A model generated the notes under the pieces. It was not told where the DNA came from. It did not search any database and saw only the letters and a program-made list of their open reading frames with translations. The position numbers and the translations under genes were made by a program. From Aequorivita sinensis (GTDB lineage Bacteria > Bacteroidota > Bacteroidia > Flavobacteriales > Flavobacteriaceae), in assembly GCF_006346335.1 (NCBI RefSeq), contig NZ_VDMC01000002.1, positions 496,001 to 560,000 of the forward strand: 64,000 nucleotides of DNA. The letters are read 5' to 3'. Shown piece after piece: positions 17,797 to 25,939 of the stretch (position 1 is the first letter of the stretch; every line of letters starts with the position of its first letter).

Positions 17797-17827
17797 CAAA
17801 AATAGGTATTTTATTTTCAACATTCAA
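17797..17827 (-). promoter_or_regulatory. Promoter of ndk (TTG-N20-TATTTTTG)
   Basis: On the minus strand TTG (complement of 17825-17827), a 20-base spacer and TATTTTTG (complement of 17797-17804) fit the Bacteroidetes consensus. The start codon lies 19 bases further on. Confidence 0.65.
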
Positions 17828-17924
17828 AACCTATGCTTTTTGTTTAAACACTTAACACACATAATTAGATATAATTCAATCACTTCAGCAGTATTTCCAC
17901 CAATAATTAACCATATTCGATTCT

Positions 17925-17954
17925 TTGGGGTTAAAAGGCTTTATCGTATCTTCG
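17925..17954 (+). promoter_or_regulatory. Candidate promoter of the nrnA-gldI operon
   Basis: TTG at 17925-17927, a 19-base spacer and TATCTTCG at 17947-17954 (one mismatch to TAnnTTTG). The ATG at 17961 is only six bases downstream of the box, so the mRNA would have almost no leader. Confidence 0.5.
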
Positions 17955-17960
17955 CGCCCT

Positions 17961-18986
17961 ATGAATAAAGAAACCACAGAAGTAGTAAAAAACCTACTTA
18001 AATCGCCTCAAAACATAGTAATCATCGGTCATAGAAACCCTGATGGAGATGCCCTTGGCTCTTGCTTAGGCCTTTCATTTTATTTGAAAAGTGAAGGACA
18101 TAATACAACTGTATTAATGCCTAATGACTTTCCAGATTTCTTAAAGTGGATGCCTGGAGCAGATGATATTTTAATTTATGAAAAGGAAATTGAAAAAAGC
18201 ACTGAGACTTTAAACCAAGTTGACATAATTTTCACTCTAGATTTTAACGATTTAAGTAGAGTTGGCGATCCACTTAAGGGGGTTTTAGAAGAATCTTCTG
18301 CAAAATTTGTAATGATAGACCATCACCAACAACCATCAAACTACTCTATTGCGACATATAGCGATGTTAAAATGAGCTCTACTGCAGAAATGGTTTACCA
18401 TTTTATAGATGCCTTAGCTGGAACTGAAAAGTTATCAAAAGAAATAGCTACCAATCTTTATACAGGGATAATGACCGATACGGGATCATTTCGTTTTTCG
18501 TCTACCTCCCCAACTACACATAAGGTTGCAGCAAAATTGATTGAAACTGGTGCAGAAAGTGCTATTATTCATCAAAATGTTTACGACAACAACAGCCCCG
18601 AAAGAATGAAATTGCTAGGCGTTGCCTTAAATAACTTGCATTTAATTCCAGAATTACACACAGCCTACATCACACTTACGCAAAGTGAATTAGACGAAAA
18701 TAACTTTAGAAAAGGAGATACCGAGGGGTTTGTAAATTATGCATTGTCGGTTAAAGGCATTGTTTTCGCTGTAATATTTATTGAAAACAAACAAGAGAGT
18801 ATTGTTAAAATTTCTTTTAGAAGTAAGGGAACGTTTTCGGTAAATGATTTTGCTCGTAATCATTACAGTGGTGGTGGACATATTAACGCTGCCGGGGGAA
18901 AAAGTTCGCAAGACCTTAACAAAACCATAAACGAATTTATTAGTATCTTGCCACGTTATAAAAACGAACTTGCAAATGCTCAATAA
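17961..18986 (+). CDS. nrnA: DHH/DHHA1 phosphoesterase, NrnA-like nanoRNase / pAp phosphatase
   Basis: DHH-family enzyme predicted to degrade 2-5 nt RNAs and/or dephosphorylate 3'-phosphoadenosine 5'-phosphate. The 341-residue protein shows GHRNPDGDALGS (about 23-34), TLDFNDLSRVG, the DHH motif in VMIDHHQQPSN, TGIMTDTGSF and the DHHA1 motif HYSGGGHINAAGG. I chose the ATG at 17961 because the family begins just before this point and a longer frame from 17925 would run back over the promoter. It overlaps gldI by 11 bases. Confidence 0.9.
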   Translation: MNKETTEVVKNLLKSPQNIVIIGHRNPDGDALGSCLGLSFYLKSEGHNTTVLMPNDFPDFLKWMPGADDILIYEKEIEKSTETLNQVDIIFTLDFNDLSRVGDPLKGVLEESSAKFVMIDHHQQPSNYSIATYSDVKMSSTAEMVYHFIDALAGTEKLSKEIATNLYTGIMTDTGSFRFSSTSPTTHKVAAKLIETGAESAIIHQNVYDNNSPERMKLLGVALNNLHLIPELHTAYITLTQSELDENNFRKGDTEGFVNYALSVKGIVFAVIFIENKQESIVKISFRSKGTFSVNDFARNHYSGGGHINAAGGKSSQDLNKTINEFISILPRYKNELANAQ

Positions 18987-19530
18987 GCTAATATACATAT
19001 TATTATTCTCGGCTTTAATCACCTCTTGTAAGAGCCCTGAAGCCAGGAAGCCTATACAAAGTCAGTCTGGTACATTCATAAAAGAATCTGCAGAAAGGAA
19101 TAAAAAACTTTATGAAGAGGAAAAAGATTATATCGAAAAAATAATCGCAAAAGACTCAACTCACAACTACATTACGTCGGAAAGTGGGTTCTGGTATTTT
19201 TACAATAAACGCGATACTACATCTTCAGATATGCCTGATCCAGGAGATATTGTAAAATTCACTTACGACATTAAAGACCTAAACGGTTCCTTGATTCTTT
19301 CAGAAAAAGATAATGGTTTACAGCAATATAAGGTAGACCAAAGCAATCAAGAACTTATCTCCGGTGTTCGTGATGGCATAAAACTTATGAAGGAAGGTGA
19401 AACAGTAACTTTCCTATTTCCTTCCTATAAAGCCTATGGCTATTATGGGATCGAACAAAAACTCGGCACTAATATTCCTGTGCAGAGCACTGTAACTTTA
19501 CACTCAATTGAACAATCAAACGAAAATTAA
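18976..19530 (+). CDS. gldI: Gliding motility-associated lipoprotein GldI (FKBP-type PPIase)
   Basis: GldI is an FKBP-like peptidyl-prolyl isomerase lipoprotein needed for gliding in Flavobacterium johnsoniae, probably folding T9SS/gliding components in the periplasm. The protein has a lipoprotein signal (YILLFSALITSC, Cys near 18) and an FKBP domain at about 85-180: DPGDIVKFTYDIKDLNG, ELISGVRDGIKLMKEGE, TFLFPSYKAYGYYG, IPVQSTVTLHSIE. I chose the ATG at 18976; a TTG two codons upstream is possible. It overlaps the nrnA stop by 11 bases and ends seven bases before another PPIase gene. Confidence 0.92.
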   Translation: MLNKLIYILLFSALITSCKSPEARKPIQSQSGTFIKESAERNKKLYEEEKDYIEKIIAKDSTHNYITSESGFWYFYNKRDTTSSDMPDPGDIVKFTYDIKDLNGSLILSEKDNGLQQYKVDQSNQELISGVRDGIKLMKEGETVTFLFPSYKAYGYYGIEQKLGTNIPVQSTVTLHSIEQSNEN

Positions 19531-19536
19531 TTATTT

Positions 19537-20646
19537 ATGAAAAAATTATCATTTCTATTTTTATCACTTACGCTTGCATTTGCGTCTTGTCAGGAGAAAT
19601 ATCCTGAATTAAAAGAAGATGGTGTATATGCTGAATTTATTACTAATAAAGGAACTTTTGTTGCTAAACTAAAAAATGAAACTGCACCACTTACTGTTTC
19701 TAACTTCGTAGCATTAGCCGAAGGTACTAACGGAATGGTAGATTCTATTTACAAAGGAAAGCGCTTTTACGATGGACTTTCTTTCCACAGAGTTATAAAA
19801 GATTTTATGATTCAAGGTGGGGACCCAAAAGGTGATGGTACAGGAAGCCCTGGTTACGCATTTCCAGATGAAATTACCGACACTATTCGATTTGACAGAA
19901 AAGGACTTTTAGCAATGGCTAATTCAGGTCCAGCGACTAACGGAAGTCAGTTTTTCGTTACTTTAAAAGAAACTCCTTGGTTAGACGGCCGTCACACTAT
20001 TTTTGGTGAGATTGTAGTTGGGCAAGATATTGTTGACGCAATTGGAGTAGTAGAAACAGAAAAGCCTGGTGATAAACCAATTTCTCCAGTAATTATTGAA
20101 AAAGTAAACATCATCAATAAAGGGAAGGTGAAAGTACCTTACTTTACTGAAGAGATGAATAAAATAGAAAAAGAGAAAAAAGAGAAAGAAGAGCGTATTA
20201 ATAAAATTGCATCTGCCAAAGCAGAGGAATTAAAAGCCCTAAAAGCTAAAGCTGATTCTCTTCCTTCAGGTTTAAAAATCTACTTCAACGAAAAATCAGA
20301 AGGAGAACAACCTAACGAAGGCGATAAAATTTTAATGAACTACGCAGGTTTCTTAACTAACGGAAAATTATTCGATTCGAATATTTTAAAAAATGCTGAG
20401 CAATACGAAATGGTTGATGAAATGCGTAAAGCAGCTGGACAATACGTACCAGTACCAACAGATTACAGCAAAGACGCACAGTTAATTCCAGGTTTCCGCG
20501 AAGGATTACTAAATATGAAAGTTGGCGATAAGGCTACACTCTTTATCCCTTCTCATTTAGCATATGGAAAAAGAGGAGTTCCAGGAGTTATCCCTGCTGA
20601 TTCTGAATTAATTTTCGAACTAGAACTTGTAGAGATTGTGAAGTAA
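19537..20646 (+). CDS. Cyclophilin-FKBP fusion peptidyl-prolyl isomerase lipoprotein
   Basis: A 369-residue lipoprotein (SLTLAFASC, Cys at about 19) with two PPIase folds. Residues about 25-190 are a cyclophilin: FYDGLSFHRVIKDFMIQGGD, GSPGYAFPDEI, LAMANSGPATNGSQFFVTL, WLDGRHTIFGEIV. A charged coiled linker spans about 200-240 (KEKKEKEERINKIASAKAEE). Residues about 245-369 are an FKBP: EGDKILMNYAGFLTNGKLFD, LIPGFREGLLNMKVGDKAT and IPADSELIFELELVEI. Both domains keep core residues. It follows gldI by six bases and ends before a strong terminator, so the operon is nrnA-gldI-this gene. Confidence 0.92.
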   Translation: MKKLSFLFLSLTLAFASCQEKYPELKEDGVYAEFITNKGTFVAKLKNETAPLTVSNFVALAEGTNGMVDSIYKGKRFYDGLSFHRVIKDFMIQGGDPKGDGTGSPGYAFPDEITDTIRFDRKGLLAMANSGPATNGSQFFVTLKETPWLDGRHTIFGEIVVGQDIVDAIGVVETEKPGDKPISPVIIEKVNIINKGKVKVPYFTEEMNKIEKEKKEKEERINKIASAKAEELKALKAKADSLPSGLKIYFNEKSEGEQPNEGDKILMNYAGFLTNGKLFDSNILKNAEQYEMVDEMRKAAGQYVPVPTDYSKDAQLIPGFREGLLNMKVGDKATLFIPSHLAYGKRGVPGVIPADSELIFELELVEIVK

Positions 20647-20664
20647 TTTCAAATCTTGCTAAAT

Positions 20665-20704
20665 AAAAAAAGAGGAACCGATTTAAAATCAGTTCCTCTT
20701 TTTT
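20665..20704. terminator. Terminator after the PPIase operon
   Basis: Arms AAAAAAAGAGGAAC and GTTCCTCTTTTTT; an inner GATTT/AAATC pair extends the stem after one mismatch. The T-run on the plus strand ends the nrnA operon, and the A-run makes it usable for pepD from the other side. Confidence 0.88.
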
Positions 20705-20786
20705 ATTTGAATTATTTGTCAAAAGCTAAATAAGCTATAACCCTACCCTATTTTTTGAATAATTTAGGTAGCGAAACATCTCAGCG

Positions 20787-22238
20787 CTATTTCTTCGGTA
20801 TATTCTTCATTACTTCAAGAGTAAAGTTCCAGTATTTTTGAGCTGAAGAAATACTTGCACGCTCATCAGGAGAATGCGCTCCTCTAATAGTTGGGCCAAA
20901 GGAAATCATATCCATCCCTGGATAATTCTGACCTAGAATACCACATTCTAATCCTGCGTGACAAGCAGCAACATTAGCTTTTTCACCATTCATTTTTTCG
21001 TAAAGACTATCCATTACTTTTAAAATAGCACTATCCATATTTGGTGCCCATCCAGGATAATCACCTGAAAGTTTAACCTCGTAACCCGCTAGTTCAAAAG
21101 TTGATTTTAAAGCATTTGCTAAAGTCGCTTTTGAAGATTCAACAGAACTTCTAGTTAGACATTCAATTTTGATGCTTCCCCCTGCAACTGATACTTTTGC
21201 AATATTATTTGAAGTCTCAACCAAGTCTTCAATGTCTGGAGACATTCTATAAACACCGTTATGTGCAGCATTCATAACATTTAAAAACTTAGTCTGACAT
21301 TCGCTGTGCATTACTTTAGAAAAAGCTTCATCGCTCTTTTCAGCAGTAATTGAAAGATTTTCTTCTAATGATTTATACTCTACAAGAATATCATTTTTCA
21401 TGCTTTCGAATGCAGCTTGAAATTTCGATTCATCTGTAACTACAACCTTTGCAACACTTTCACGCGGAATTGCATTTCGAAGACTACCTCCTTCAAGATT
21501 AGCTAACTCCATAAAGTCATTAGTAGCAAAAAGTAATCTGTTCATCAACTTATTTGCATTTCCAAGACCTTTAATGATGTCCATTCCACTATGGCCACCG
21601 TTTAGTCCTTTTACACTAATAATATACGATTGCCCATTTTTAGCGGCATCAACATTTTTGTAATCTCCTGAAGCAGTAATATCTACTCCTCCAGCACAAC
21701 CAATACCAATCTCATCATCTTCTTCAGTGTCTAAGTTTAAAAGAATATCTCCCTTCAGCACTCCTCCTTTTAAGCCTTTTGCACCAGTCATTCCTGTTTC
21801 TTCATCTATAGTGAAAAGCGCTTCTATTGCTGGATGTTCTATATCGTCACTTTCAAGAATTGCCATTATTGTAGCAACTCCTAAACCATTGTCTGCCCCA
21901 AGTGTAGTTCCTTTAGCGCGTACCCAATCACCATCAACATACATTTCAATTCCTTGCTTGTCGAAATCGAAGTCTGTGTCGTTGTTTTTTTGGTGAACCA
22001 TATCTAAATGACTTTGTAAAATAATCATTTTTCGGTCTTCCATTCCTTTAGTTGCAGGCTTGCGGATAATTACATTTCCTACTTCATCTTCTATGGTTTC
22101 CAATTCAAGACTTTTACCGAAGTCTTTCATAAAAGCAATTACACGCTCCTCTTTTTTTGAAGGTCGCGGTACAGCGTTAAGATCTGCAAATTTGTTCCAA
22201 AGAGCTTTGGGCTCTAAGTTTCTTATTTCTTGGTTCAT
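20787..22238 (-). CDS. pepD: Aminoacyl-histidine dipeptidase (PepD, M20 family)
   Basis: A cytosolic zinc dipeptidase that cleaves Xaa-His and other dipeptides. The 483-residue protein shows the M20 motifs LQSHLDMVHQK (zinc His, catalytic Asp), GTTLGADNGLGVA (bridging Asp), FTIDEETGMTGAKGL (catalytic Glu pair), HAGLECGIL and ISFGPTIRGAHSPDER. I chose the start at 22238 (MNQEIRNLEPKALWNKF); 49 further codons are open upstream but are not family-like and overlap the AT-rich leader. It converges with the PPIase operon. Confidence 0.93.
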   Translation of the reverse strand: MNQEIRNLEPKALWNKFADLNAVPRPSKKEERVIAFMKDFGKSLELETIEDEVGNVIIRKPATKGMEDRKMIILQSHLDMVHQKNNDTDFDFDKQGIEMYVDGDWVRAKGTTLGADNGLGVATIMAILESDDIEHPAIEALFTIDEETGMTGAKGLKGGVLKGDILLNLDTEEDDEIGIGCAGGVDITASGDYKNVDAAKNGQSYIISVKGLNGGHSGMDIIKGLGNANKLMNRLLFATNDFMELANLEGGSLRNAIPRESVAKVVVTDESKFQAAFESMKNDILVEYKSLEENLSITAEKSDEAFSKVMHSECQTKFLNVMNAAHNGVYRMSPDIEDLVETSNNIAKVSVAGGSIKIECLTRSSVESSKATLANALKSTFELAGYEVKLSGDYPGWAPNMDSAILKVMDSLYEKMNGEKANVAACHAGLECGILGQNYPGMDMISFGPTIRGAHSPDERASISSAQKYWNFTLEVMKNIPKK

Positions 22239-22433
22239 ATAATTTATAATTTTTATAGTGAAAAAAAATTTTACCGCAAATTCACGAATATCCTGCGAGG
22301 TGTTCCCGTTTTTATGTGGGACTCCTTGAAGGTTTAATTTATTTTTGAATTCGAGGAATATTTCCACAAAATTACCGATTTTCATCCGCTATAAAAATTA
22401 TGTGGAGAAAGAATTCCTTTGTAAGTTTGAATT

Positions 22434-23501
22434 ATGCAAAGACGAACTTCCCTAATCATTGCGCTGCTTCTACCAATACAGATATTTCTGCTTCAAATTC
22501 TAAAGAATTTTCCCGAATTTGTAGAGAAGTATTACAGTTTAGGTTTCTATCCTATTCTTTCAAAAATCTCTCGCTATCTGTTTGGGTGGGTTCCATTTTC
22601 TGTTGGAGACGTTTTTTATTTGCTGATTGCTATTATTGCCATACGATGGGTTTACAAAAACTATTACCGACTTCGTTTTGAACCATTTCGAGTTTTAATC
22701 GACATTACTGCTGCCGTTTCAGTGGTATATTTTATGTTCCATATACTTTGGGCTTTCAATTATTATAGACTACCCCTTCATAAATCGCTGCAACTAAAAA
22801 GCGATTACAGCTACGAGCAATTACTGGAAACAACTAAAAAATTTATTGAGAAGAGTAACACATTGCACAATGAATTAAACGGTGGCGATACTCTAAAAGT
22901 AGAGGTTCCCTATACTCAGAAAACAATGTTGGAAAAATCCACAAACGGTTATGTTAATTTAGAAAAAGAATTTCCACAACTCGCCTATTCTCCTAGAAGT
23001 ATCAAAAATAGCGGTTGGAGCTTAGGTTTGACGTATATGGGGTACAGTGGATACTTAAATCCATTTTCTGGGGAAGCACAAGTGAACAATTTAATTAAAA
23101 CTTATAAGTTCCCTGTAGTAACATGCCACGAAGAAGCGCATCAAATTGGTTATGCTGCAGAAAACGAAGCTAATTTTATTGCGACTTTAGCAACCCTTCA
23201 CAACAACGAAACTTATATACAATACGCTGGTCACATATTTACACTTCGCTATTTATTAAGCGATGTGTTTAGAAACAGTGAAGATGATTTTTTTGAATTA
23301 ACAAAAACCATTAACCCAGGAATTTTAGCCAGTTATAGAGAAATGCAAGATTTTTGGGGAAACTATGAAAATCCTTTCGAAACATTTTCAAAAGTGTTTT
23401 GGGATAATTTCTTAAAAGTGAATAACCAAAGTGATGGTATAAAAAGTTATAATTATATGGTGGCTTTGGTGGTTAATTATTTTGAAGGGAAAGCTTTATA
23501 A
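22434..23501 (+). CDS. DUF3810 family membrane protein with HExxH motif
   Basis: A 355-residue protein with an N-terminal membrane helix (TSLIIALLLPIQIFLLQIL) and two more in residues 45-105. The large C-terminal part carries VTCHEEAHQIGYAAENEANFIA at about residue 225 (quoted here in two overlapping parts: CHEEAHQIGYAA and ENEANFIA). HEEAH is a complete HExxH zinc motif and the following ENEAN supplies a plausible third ligand. This is the DUF3810 family, for which no biochemical function is established to my knowledge. It stands alone, divergent from pepD. TAAGTTTG ends four bases before the ATG. Confidence 0.83.
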   Translation: MQRRTSLIIALLLPIQIFLLQILKNFPEFVEKYYSLGFYPILSKISRYLFGWVPFSVGDVFYLLIAIIAIRWVYKNYYRLRFEPFRVLIDITAAVSVVYFMFHILWAFNYYRLPLHKSLQLKSDYSYEQLLETTKKFIEKSNTLHNELNGGDTLKVEVPYTQKTMLEKSTNGYVNLEKEFPQLAYSPRSIKNSGWSLGLTYMGYSGYLNPFSGEAQVNNLIKTYKFPVVTCHEEAHQIGYAAENEANFIATLATLHNNETYIQYAGHIFTLRYLLSDVFRNSEDDFFELTKTINPGILASYREMQDFWGNYENPFETFSKVFWDNFLKVNNQSDGIKSYNYMVALVVNYFEGKAL

Positions 23502-23651
23502 TCGTTTTGGTTTCTTTAAATAATAATTAAATAAGACGATTTAATTGATGAAATGATTAAATCAGCCCTGTTTTCAAAGTAAAAATTAGCGATTTCTTTA
23601 ACAATTGAGGTATTTTTTTATTATTCTTGCCGCATTGAAAATTGCCTATTT

Positions 23652-24362
23652 ATGAAAAGAAAACATTTATTTCAATACTTATTTTTAGGTATTGCGTTTG
23701 TTCTTCAATCTTGTGAGGTTGATATAATGAATGATAAACGTGTTTTGGTTACAGGAACCATTGTTGACAGCAACAACAACCCTATTTCAAATATTTCTGT
23801 TCGTTCTGAGACTAGCCGTGAAGCATTATTAGGTGAGACTATAAGTGACGAGAATGGACAATTTGAATTCACTTCGCTTATGTCAAAACCTCCATATAAT
23901 TTTTATATAGCTGTTAATTCAAAACCGTTTAGCGAAATCTGGCATTATCACTATGATACCGAACTAATTGAAAATATAGATTATTCTGCCAAAGCCTTTT
24001 ACGACGAAAGCAATAATCGTAATGCTTCTACATATCATTTAGGTGTTATTCAGCTAAATAAGTATGCAAAACTTAACCTTCATATTAACAATATTCCAGG
24101 AGACACAAACACCCTTGAATACAAACTAAATTATGATTCCGCTATTTGTAGAGTAAACTTAAATGGCAATGATTTAAACCGATGTGAGGATGATGAATCT
24201 GAATTTCGGTTTTTAGATTCAGAATACTCAGATATTCATATAAATGTAGAAAGCCAATTAGGTACGACTGTAACGTTTATTTACAAATTGAATGGCGAGC
24301 CTGAACAAACAATTTCCATCCCACTAACAAACCCTGAAAATACATATGTTTTTGAATATTAG
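23652..24362 (+). CDS. Lipoprotein with carboxypeptidase-regulatory-like domain
   Basis: A 236-residue lipoprotein (LGIAFVLQSC, Cys at about 21). Residues about 30-100 are a CarboxypepD_reg-like / CNA-B fold: VLVTGTIVDSNNNPISNISV, SDENGQFEFTSLMSKPPYN. The remainder is beta-rich with no named domain. The gene overlaps the following outer-membrane protein gene by 17 bases in another frame, so the two are coupled and probably act together at the outer membrane. No substrate can be proposed. Confidence 0.72.
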   Translation: MKRKHLFQYLFLGIAFVLQSCEVDIMNDKRVLVTGTIVDSNNNPISNISVRSETSREALLGETISDENGQFEFTSLMSKPPYNFYIAVNSKPFSEIWHYHYDTELIENIDYSAKAFYDESNNRNASTYHLGVIQLNKYAKLNLHINNIPGDTNTLEYKLNYDSAICRVNLNGNDLNRCEDDESEFRFLDSEYSDIHINVESQLGTTVTFIYKLNGEPEQTISIPLTNPENTYVFEY

Positions 24363-24981
24363 AACTTTTGTGTTGGCGTTATTTATTTCATCTACCGCAT
24401 TTGCACAACAAACAGAGACTACTAAAATAGACAGCTTAGGACCAGGTAAGAACATTGGCAATATCAGTTTTGGCCCATATTTTCCAATTGCATTTGGTGA
24501 TAATTTTGCAAATAATGGTTTGGATTTAAAAATGGGGGCGAGATTTTCTTTTAAAATTAAAACAACTAAAGACTTTTATGTTGGCCCATATTTTAGTTTC
24601 TTCAAATCTAATGTTTCGGACCCAGAGCTAATAGGAAACTACTTCCGTTCAAACAACTATTTAGTTGGAGGTATGGTTAACTATGAAAAGCACATAGGAG
24701 ATTTTGACGCTAGCATCGGAATTGGTGTTGGGTATTCAACCTATCGCAATCACGCCACAGGTGACAATTTTAGCGATACCGCGACTGCAGTTTGGTTAAA
24801 TCCAGAGCTAAGCTATCGATTTTCAAATTATTTAGGTGTTTATGCTTCTACTGAATTACGTCACGATTTTATGAATGTGAATGTTCCTAAGGAATTAAAA
24901 GACACTTTTAATGGTGCTAATTACATCAACATTAGTTTCGGACTTCGTATAAATTTAGGAACTGCACATAAGTATATGTAG
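24346..24981 (+). CDS. Outer-membrane beta-barrel protein
   Basis: A 211-residue protein with a signal peptide (FVLALFISSTAFAQ). The mature part has alternating strands with aromatic girdles: GNISFGPYFPIAFGDNF, LKMGARFSFKIKTTKDFYVG, FDASIGIGVGYSTYRN, VWLNPELSYRFSNYLGVYA, and a C-terminal strand INISFGLRINLG. The family is not recognisable beyond OmpW/porin-like barrel. The start is chosen at the ATG at 24346, inside the end of the preceding lipoprotein gene; MFLNIRTF leads directly into the signal helix. Confidence 0.72.
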   Translation: MFLNIRTFVLALFISSTAFAQQTETTKIDSLGPGKNIGNISFGPYFPIAFGDNFANNGLDLKMGARFSFKIKTTKDFYVGPYFSFFKSNVSDPELIGNYFRSNNYLVGGMVNYEKHIGDFDASIGIGVGYSTYRNHATGDNFSDTATAVWLNPELSYRFSNYLGVYASTELRHDFMNVNVPKELKDTFNGANYINISFGLRINLGTAHKYM

Positions 24982-24983
24982 CT

Positions 24984-24991
24984 TATCTTTG
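24984..24991 (+). promoter_or_regulatory. Candidate -7 box abutting the start of the RNA methyltransferase
   Basis: TATCTTTG fits TAnnTTTG and ends four bases before the ATG at 24996, implying a leaderless or nearly leaderless transcript. No TTG is visible at the -33 spacing. Confidence 0.4.
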
Positions 24992-24995
24992 CAAA

Positions 24996-25835
24996 ATGCA
25001 AAAATCAATTAAAAGTCTTCAAAATCCGTTGATAAAACAGATTGTTCTCCTTCAAGAAAAATCGCGTGAACGTAGAAAAACAGGTCTTTTCTTTGTAGAA
25101 GGACTACGTGAAATTTCACTTGCAGTTAAAGGAGAATATCAGTTAAAAACCTTATTATATTGTCCTGAAATTATTTCTGAAAAAGATTTTGATGCGCTAA
25201 AGAAATATGTAAGTACTAACACTGAAATCATAGAAATCACTTCAGAGATCTATGAAAAACTAGCTTATCGAAGTTCAACGGAAGGAGTTTTGGCGATTGC
25301 AATGGTAAAAGATTTAAGTCTTTCTACATTAACGATTTCGAACTCGCTTAATAACGGTTCCTCGAACGAATCTAGAGGACCTTTAATCTTAATTGCTGAA
25401 GCTCCCGAAAAACCCGGCAACATTGGGGCAATTCTTCGTACTGCCGATGCTGCTAATGTTGATGCTGTAATAATCGCCAACCCTAAAACTGATATGTACA
25501 ACCCAAATATTATCCGCAGTAGTGTGGGATGTATATTTACAAATAACATTGCGACGGGAAGTACTTCGGAAATCATCTCTTTTCTGAAAGAAAACAATAT
25601 CAACATCTATTGTGCTGCCTTACAAGCGTCCGTACCATATCACACTTGCGATTTTATAGAAAGTACAGCAATTGTAGTTGGCACCGAAGCAACTGGTTTA
25701 AGTGATGAATGGTTAGAAAACAGCAATCAAAACATCATCATCCCAATGCAAGGGGAAATTGACAGTATGAATGTATCTGTAGCTGCGGGAATCCTTATAT
25801 TTGAAGCTAAAAGGCAGCGAAATTTTCTAAAGTAA
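24996..25835 (+). CDS. TrmH/SpoU family RNA 2'-O-methyltransferase
   Basis: A 279-residue SPOUT methyltransferase. Residues 1-90 form an L30e-like substrate-binding domain (KSRERRKTGLFFVEGLREIS). The SpoU domain shows LILIAEAPEKPGNIGAILRT (motif 1), VVGTEATGLSDEW (motif 2) and IIIPMQGEIDSMNVSVAAGI (motif 3) with the catalytic Arg/Asn set. Members methylate ribose in 23S rRNA or tRNA; the RlmB-like two-domain structure favours rRNA. The exact site cannot be told. It follows the outer-membrane protein gene by 14 bases. Confidence 0.9.
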   Translation: MQKSIKSLQNPLIKQIVLLQEKSRERRKTGLFFVEGLREISLAVKGEYQLKTLLYCPEIISEKDFDALKKYVSTNTEIIEITSEIYEKLAYRSSTEGVLAIAMVKDLSLSTLTISNSLNNGSSNESRGPLILIAEAPEKPGNIGAILRTADAANVDAVIIANPKTDMYNPNIIRSSVGCIFTNNIATGSTSEIISFLKENNINIYCAALQASVPYHTCDFIESTAIVVGTEATGLSDEWLENSNQNIIIPMQGEIDSMNVSVAAGILIFEAKRQRNFLK

Positions 25836-25939
25836 ATTTCGCAAATCACATAAGTGCAAATCCTAAATCCCAAACTAAGTCAGAGTTTTATTTAATGACT
25901 TTTATTGGATTTTGGTGCTTAAAATTTAGAACTTAAATT

